A stretch of DNA of 64,000 bases from Ancylobacter polymorphus (lineage in GTDB: Bacteria > Pseudomonadota > Alphaproteobacteria > Rhizobiales > Xanthobacteraceae). Made by a program: the position numbers and the translations under genes. The stretch's first letter is position 1. Every line of letters begins with the position of its first letter. The notes beneath the pieces were generated by a model. It was not told the origin of the DNA. It did not search any database and worked only from the letters and a program-made list of their open reading frames with translations. Where the stretch lies: positions 124,001 to 188,000 of the forward strand of contig NZ_CP083242.1 in NCBI RefSeq assembly GCF_022836935.1. The letters run 5' to 3'. This document shows positions 59,845 through 64,000 of this stretch, in pieces.

Positions 59845-60533
59845 GCCGCCCTCGCGCTGTCCAATCGGCTGTCTTCAACGCAGGCGTCGTACTTTGCCTG
59901 TCGGCGACGCTGGCGCTCGCGGGAGAATCCGCCGCGAGCCTGACCTCGGCCGGCATTCCGGCGAACTGCGCGAATTTTGCGGCCAAGGTCTCGAGCAGCG
60001 AGGGGAATTTCGGATCTATCAACCAGGCGGGTTGCCTTGGGGCGTTCCAGTTCTGTCCGGGCACCTTCGAACGTTATTACAACGGCAATGCTCAAAGCTT
60101 TCTCAACGACCCCTCCGCGCAGGTCGCGGCCTGGACCCGATATCAGCAGGATGAGTGGTCAAAGGCGCAGAGCAACGGCATGACCTCGCTGATCGGGCAG
60201 CAGGTATGCTACGGCGGTCGCTGCGCCACGGTCGACCAGTCTGCGATCCTCATGGCCTGCCAGTTCGGCTGCGGCCCCCGCGGAAAGCTTGCAAACTATG
60301 CCGCGGGCGGCGACTGCAACGCCCGGAACGTCAAGGACGGCAATGGCGTCAGCGTCTGCAGTTATTTGATCCGTGGCGCCGGCTATGATGCCTCCTGTTT
60401 CACGGGAGACCAGTCGGCGGTTTGCCAACAAAGCCCGACTGGGCCGGGCGATTTCCCGACCTCCACCGGCATAGCCGCCAACCCGCCGACACCGTCGACA
60501 GCTTCAATCATCGTCAGCCCCACCGACGTCTAG
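59841..60533 (+). CDS. Secreted lysozyme/transglycosylase-like protein
   Basis: This 230-residue protein has a signal peptide ending ALAGE. A lysozyme-like core starts at ANFAAKVSSSEGNFGSINQA, with a candidate catalytic Glu in SSSEGNFG, then GCLGAFQFCPGTFERYYNG. Paired cysteines are spread through QVCYGGRCATVDQ and GCGPRGKLANYAAGGDCNAR. It would be a second cell-wall enzyme besides VirB1. It closes the plus-strand operon and is convergent with the luxI operon. Confidence 0.68.
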   Translation: MSRPRAVQSAVFNAGVVLCLSATLALAGESAASLTSAGIPANCANFAAKVSSSEGNFGSINQAGCLGAFQFCPGTFERYYNGNAQSFLNDPSAQVAAWTRYQQDEWSKAQSNGMTSLIGQQVCYGGRCATVDQSAILMACQFGCGPRGKLANYAAGGDCNARNVKDGNGVSVCSYLIRGAGYDASCFTGDQSAVCQQSPTGPGDFPTSTGIAANPPTPSTASIIVSPTDV

Positions 60534-60545
60534 ATTGCCTGATGA

Positions 60546-60791
60546 TCAATTCATCTCGGACGGATCGCGGATAATGAAGGGCGAGAAGAAGTTAAGCTGA
60601 TCTTCCGTCGACGCGCACAGATCGCCACCCCGATAATGGGCGTGAACCAGCGCCCAGAAGACGACTTCGTCGGATCTCCCGGCGAATAGCGCCTTCTGAA
60701 GCGTGCGCCCGATCAAAGTTACGGCGCGTAGATGGTCGTAACGGGCATGCAGCTCGTGAGCAACGATCTTGGTATCGGCAGTTCGTATCAC
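60546..60791 (-). CDS. Unknown 81-residue protein downstream of luxI
   Basis: It starts at a GTG behind GGAGGA (another GTG two codons upstream is possible) and reads IRTADTKIVAHELHARYDHL, then TLIGRTLQKALFAGRSDEVV and WALVHAHYRGGDLCAS. It is soluble-looking with no recognised domain. It lies 29 bases after luxI on the same strand, so a role in quorum-sensing control of transfer is possible. Confidence 0.55.
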   Translation of the reverse strand: MIRTADTKIVAHELHARYDHLRAVTLIGRTLQKALFAGRSDEVVFWALVHAHYRGGDLCASTEDQLNFFSPFIIRDPSEMN

Positions 60792-60820
60792 AAGCACTCC
60801 TCCATTTTATCTTCATCGCG

Positions 60821-61444
60821 TCACGCAGCCGACGGCCAGCACGCAGTTGGTAGAACCGGATCGGTGCACCCGCGTGCCGCTTGAATCGCCGTCAACGTTT
60901 CGCGATTGAATGACATGCGCAGCGCCACGACCTCGTCTCGGCCGACCCGTTTGGGAAACCCGAGCGGTCTCACAAAAAAGCGGAGCTGCATGGCGATCAC
61001 CATAAGGCGCCAGTCGATCGCGACGGTGACGGTGTCGACCCGGTTCGCCGCCCCCCATTCGACGACTCCCTGCGCGAGCTCGAGGAAAGGACTATCGCCG
61101 CGCGGCCGCATTTCGCGGTGGCCTTGCGCAACACAAAAGCGCGTCCACTCGAAGATGCGCGGGCCGCGGGGCGGTGCGCGCCGGCAAAGGTCCGTCAGCA
61201 CGTTCGTCAGCAGGTGCGGACGGGTGGTCGGCAGCAGGCGCTGATAACCCACAATCTCTTCGCCGCGCAGGCAGATATGATGAACGGCATATGCGTCGTC
61301 GAACTGGTCACGCTCGCAACCATCGGGTTGACGCAGCTCCTCCCAGCCCTTCTCCTCGACGAAGACGCCGTGACGGAATCGGTGGGCGCGGTTCATCAGG
61401 GCGGGGTGCCGACTGACGTCCGAACCGGGGATGACCATGAGCAT
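60821..61444 (-). CDS. LuxI-type acyl-homoserine-lactone synthase
   Basis: This 207-residue enzyme makes an acyl-homoserine lactone from S-adenosylmethionine and an acyl carrier. The invariant residues of the family are visible: Arg, Phe and Trp in HRFRHGVFVEEKGWE, the acidic pair in CERDQFDD, Arg in GYQRLLPTTRPHLL, and Glu and Arg in FEWTRFCV. GAGGAG lies six bases before the chosen ATG. A lux-box-like palindrome is about 50 bases upstream. With the LuxR at 42.3 kb, it brackets the type IV secretion genes. Confidence 0.88.
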   Translation of the reverse strand: MLMVIPGSDVSRHPALMNRAHRFRHGVFVEEKGWEELRQPDGCERDQFDDAYAVHHICLRGEEIVGYQRLLPTTRPHLLTNVLTDLCRRAPPRGPRIFEWTRFCVAQGHREMRPRGDSPFLELAQGVVEWGAANRVDTVTVAIDWRLMVIAMQLRFFVRPLGFPKRVGRDEVVALRMSFNRETLTAIQAARGCTDPVLPTACWPSAA

Positions 61445-61491
61445 GTTGAACTCCTCGGCAATGAGAACAAGGCCGAGTTGCGCATGCTATC

Positions 61492-61511
61492 TGCCCACAT
61501 TGTATGGGTAC
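61492..61511. promoter_or_regulatory. Lux-box-like palindrome upstream of luxI
   Basis: TGCCCACATTGTATGGGTAC has dyad symmetry (CCCAYA and its complement). It lies 48-67 bases upstream of luxI, where LuxR-type activators bind near -40. It supports autoinduction by the LuxR at 42.3 kb; the match is imperfect. Confidence 0.5.
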
Positions 61512-61740
61512 AAAGCTCCATTGAAATCGCGATTGGAAGCTCGTGCGGGACGACCCAAGGTCAAAAGCGGGCGATATTTCGGAAGCAATGGCACAGATTA
61601 TCTCGCCGCTTATGCAATGCCGTAGGCAGGAACGCGAGCGAGCTCAGGAACAGATCTTGATCTGGGTTAAAGAAGTGGCGCCTCCTCCTGTCAGTCTGAC
61701 CTGCGCGCCTCGCGCATCTTCGAGTCAAGGAATGTGAAGC

Positions 61741-62397
61741 ATGGCGTCAAACAGCCACCAAGACGACGTGCCAGCGTCCCGCGGTGTCGAGGATCATGAA
61801 GCTGCAAAGCCTCACGACCGCGCCGTGCAGAGCGCTCTGGTCGAAGCCCAAAAGCAAATCCTTCAGTTCCTCCAGCGGCGCCTCGGCGATCGCGACGCGG
61901 CAGACGAGGTCTTGCAGCGCTTCTCACTACGGGCACTCGAACGCGCATCTCAGCTCCACGATGTTCGAATGGTGCGCGGCTGGTTGGGCCGCATCCTCGC
62001 GACAACGATCGTCGACTACCAACGAGAGACGGCACGCCGCCGCCGCCGCGAAATCGTAGTCGATCAGGCTGAGGTCGAGAACCACCCCGTCGATGAGGAG
62101 CTCGACGCGGCGATCTGCAACTGTCTTTATCGCCTATTGCCGACGCTGAAGGCAGAATACGCCGACATCATCTGGCGCGCCGATATTCTCGGAGAACCGA
62201 GGAACCGTTTGGCGGAGAGTTTGGGGACGTCGTTGAACAATCTGACCGTGCGATTGCATCGCGGCCGACAGGCGTTGCGCAAACGTCTCGAAGAGATGTG
62301 CCGGACGTGTCCGGTGCATGGCTTCTTGGATTGCCATTGCGAAAAAGGCGAACAAACGCAAGCGTTCGCCGATGCCAAGGCCAAGACCACCCCATAA
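61741..62397 (+). CDS. ECF-type sigma factor
   Basis: This 218-residue sigma-70-family protein has region 2 in QQRFSLRALERASQLHDV-like sequence and RMVRGWLGRILATTIVDYQR, and region 4 with a helix-turn-helix in NRLAESLGTSLNNLTVRLHR. A Cys/His-rich tail, CRTCPVHGFLDCHCEKG, could bind metal or sense redox. No anti-sigma gene is adjacent. It might respond to metal stress, given the copper genes, but that is inference. Confidence 0.82.
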   Translation: MASNSHQDDVPASRGVEDHEAAKPHDRAVQSALVEAQKQILQFLQRRLGDRDAADEVLQRFSLRALERASQLHDVRMVRGWLGRILATTIVDYQRETARRRRREIVVDQAEVENHPVDEELDAAICNCLYRLLPTLKAEYADIIWRADILGEPRNRLAESLGTSLNNLTVRLHRGRQALRKRLEEMCRTCPVHGFLDCHCEKGEQTQAFADAKAKTTP

Positions 62398-62572
62398 CCC
62401 GGGGGGCTCGCCGATACTACTTCATGGCTGCACCCATACCGACCGCCGGCTGTGTGTCTGATCTGGCGCAATCAGGATCGCTCACGCACCGGTTCCAATT
62501 GAGAGCCAAGTAGGTCGCCTGCGACCTAAATCGTCGTTCTCAAGCGGGCCGTCGAGGGGCGAAACGCTCGCG

Positions 62573-62794
62573 TCATGAGGAACGAGACCTTTGTCGCGGC
62601 CATTCTCCCAGCGCAACGATCCAGAGGCCGAGCAGATTGGCCAGCGGCACGAATGCAAGAACCGACCAGAATGGTGAGTATCCAATCCGACCGAGAATGC
62701 GCCCAATTGGGTAAAGCACCAAGGCTGCAAACACGACGAACGCGACCCAGTGCCAAGATGACCAGTAGCCGAGCATCATATACGAGTGGTCCAT
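62573..62794 (-). CDS. Small two-helix membrane protein
   Basis: This 73-residue protein has two hydrophobic segments, WHWVAFVVFAALVLYPIGRI and FWSVLAFVPLANLLGLWIVA, and a short basic tail. It has the look of small inner-membrane proteins found near metabolic or stress genes. No function is assigned. It is on the same strand as the PPK2 gene but 83 bases upstream of it in the other transcript order. Confidence 0.6.
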   Translation of the reverse strand: MDHSYMMLGYWSSWHWVAFVVFAALVLYPIGRILGRIGYSPFWSVLAFVPLANLLGLWIVALGEWPRQRSRSS

Positions 62795-62877
62795 TATCGG
62801 AGTGTCCTTGGGGTGGTAACCTGCACGCTCATGCGCTGTCGGTTACTCTGTTTTCGAGGGCGACCCATATGACGTGA

Positions 62878-63648
62878 TCACGACGCGATCTGGCCGTTCG
62901 TCAGCGCCGCTTTGTCATAGGGAAATACGACATTCGGGTCGGGGAGGTCGCGCGCACGATCCTTTCCGCCGAATTCGAAACGCGTCAAAAGATCACGGAT
63001 GACGTTAAGGCGGGCCTCCGATTTGTCGTCTGCGCGGACCATAGTCCACGGCGCGAAGGGCGTATGCGTTCGGGCCAGCATTTCATTGCGGGCTGTACTA
63101 TAATCATCCCAGTGCTTTGTCGCAGCGTCGTCGATGGGACTGAGCTTCCACTGCTTCAGTGGGTCATCTCGTCGCTCTTTCAGCCGACGTTTCTGTTCAC
63201 TCCGCGAGATATCCAAATAGTATTTGACAATGGTGACGCCGCAATGGGCGAGCAACTGCTCGAAGAGTGGTGCTGTCGTCAGGAATTCTTCATAGTCCTC
63301 GTCGCTGCAGAAGCCCATAACCCGCTCGACCCCGGCACGGTTGTACCAGCTGCGATTGAACAGCACGATCTCTCCGCCGGCAGGGAGGTTCGGAACCCAA
63401 CGTTGAAAATACCAGGATCTCTGATCTCTGTCAGACGGCTTGCCCAAGGCGACAACACGCGTGTCGCGTGGGCTGAGATGCTCGACGATCCGCTTTATCG
63501 TTCCGTCCTTGCCGGAGGCGTCTCGTCCCTCAAAGAGCACCAGAACCTTCTTGCCGGATTTAATGACATGCTTTTGGAGCCGCGACAGGTCAACCTGGAG
63601 CTCGCGAAGTGCTTTGCTCGCGGCGTCGCGCTTGTCCTTCTTGCCCAT
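62878..63648 (-). CDS. ppk2: Polyphosphate kinase 2
   Basis: This 256-residue PPK2-family kinase has Walker A GRDASGKDGT (residues 41-50), the lid and catalytic segments EHLSPRDTRVVALGKPSDRD and FNRSWYNRAGVERVMGFCSD, and YYLDISRSEQKRRLKERRDD. PPK2 moves phosphate between polyphosphate and nucleotides. Polyphosphate also binds metals, so linkage with copper resistance is conceivable but untested. It appears complete. Confidence 0.93.
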   Translation of the reverse strand: MGKKDKRDAASKALRELQVDLSRLQKHVIKSGKKVLVLFEGRDASGKDGTIKRIVEHLSPRDTRVVALGKPSDRDQRSWYFQRWVPNLPAGGEIVLFNRSWYNRAGVERVMGFCSDEDYEEFLTTAPLFEQLLAHCGVTIVKYYLDISRSEQKRRLKERRDDPLKQWKLSPIDDAATKHWDDYSTARNEMLARTHTPFAPWTMVRADDKSEARLNVIRDLLTRFEFGGKDRARDLPDPNVVFPYDKAALTNGQIAS

Positions 63649-64000
63649 TTACGAATCCTGCCATCTAGTCTGTCATGCATTACGCCGTTGCAGGCGCTCA
63701 ATTAGGCCTGGAAGGGATTTCAGGCCAAAGGTTCATTCCGGAAAGTGTTCTCCGCCAAACGGGTGACGGAATCGAGATCGTCCAGGCCGCATACGGCGCG
63801 CTGTCCGCGTTACGCGGCTAGGCAATATCAACCCCCGCCGCAGCAGCTCGATCTTTTCGGTTGAACGCGCGCGGTGGAGGCTGAGCCACCCTGATCACCA
63901 GCGGATCCTGCCGTTGCCGCAGGTTGGGCGTCGCCTTCGTGAGACGCGCATGTGTCGCGGGCATGGCCTGTCCCACCTTCCGATCTCCTGTGGTCTCCGC
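63649..64000. other. Right-hand edge with no supported gene
   Basis: After the ppk2 start there is a 352-base stretch with no convincing complete gene. On the minus strand, a frame is open from the window edge to a stop at 63818 and could be the end of a gene outside the window, but the sequence is not recognisable. Confidence 0.35.

Noticed and set aside
61543..61737. 64-codon open frame upstream of the sigma factor
   Set aside because: Composition is borderline and there is no ribosome site or recognisable feature; it could be real but cannot be supported.
63818..63964. 48-codon minus-strand open frame at the right edge
   Set aside because: The frame continues beyond the window and the sequence is not recognisable; it may be the end of a gene outside the window.

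Overview
The window looks like part of a large conjugative plasmid from an alphaproteobacterium, most likely of the Rhizobiales. The evidence is a complete repABC replicon with two parS sites, a VirB/VirD4 secretion operon, an acyl-homoserine-lactone LuxR/LuxI pair, and high G+C content throughout. No rRNA, tRNA or CRISPR array was found. Everything here is read from sequence and family knowledge; no database search was run.

Layout. (1) 0-5 kb: the end of a Tn7/Tn5053-type transposon (tniA, start of tniB), a PemK-like/Phd toxin-antitoxin pair, an unknown protein and a tyrosine recombinase. (2) 5-9.1 kb: two parS palindromes, repA, repB, a counter-transcribed RNA region and repC. (3) 9.7-13.9 kb: ssb, two small HTH regulators, a second repC with its own counter-transcribed RNA terminator, and a ParA-type partition pair beside a degenerate repeat array. 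(4) 13.9-16.8 kb: candidate oriT, a mobC-like gene and a relaxase. (5) 17-29 kb: two paralogous copper/silver efflux cassettes (Cys-rich secreted protein, structured RNA leader, small periplasmic protein, CusB-like adaptor, CusA-like pump), separated by mobile mystery protein A and a truncated protein B. (6) 29-33 kb: a decayed TonB-receptor gene, an IS66 remnant and an IS3-family element. (7) 33-39.3 kb: a second copper operon (lipoprotein, TolC-like channel, multicopper oxidase, cupredoxin, CusF) with a Crp-type regulator nearby. (8) 39.7-42.1 kb: IS5 and IS110 remnants, an ISL3 element, and a CusF gene whose signal peptide was removed. (9) 42.3-61.5 kb: a transfer module, with luxR at one end, virB1-virB11 plus virD4 on the minus strand, a divergent plus-strand operon of secreted accessory proteins, and luxI at the other end. 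(10) 61.7-63.6 kb: a sigma factor, a small membrane protein and a PPK2 polyphosphate kinase.

How it fits together. A 20-25 base AT-rich box (core like ATTATATTAGATGTTA) occurs upstream of a small HTH regulator, the second parA, the mob genes, the divergent virB1/trbM-like promoters and one accessory gene. This suggests one plasmid regulator coordinates partition, DNA processing and mating-pore synthesis. Quorum sensing probably adds a second layer, because luxR and luxI bracket the secretion genes and a lux-box-like palindrome lies upstream of luxI. The accessory load is copper/silver handling: two RND pumps with the full methionine relay, plus periplasmic oxidation and metal-binding proteins. 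The most novel-looking items are the shared box, the paired structured RNA leaders with a compensatory change, a set of small Cys-rich secreted proteins ending in RPPR, and two nuclease-fold proteins in the transfer operon that lack the catalytic glutamate.
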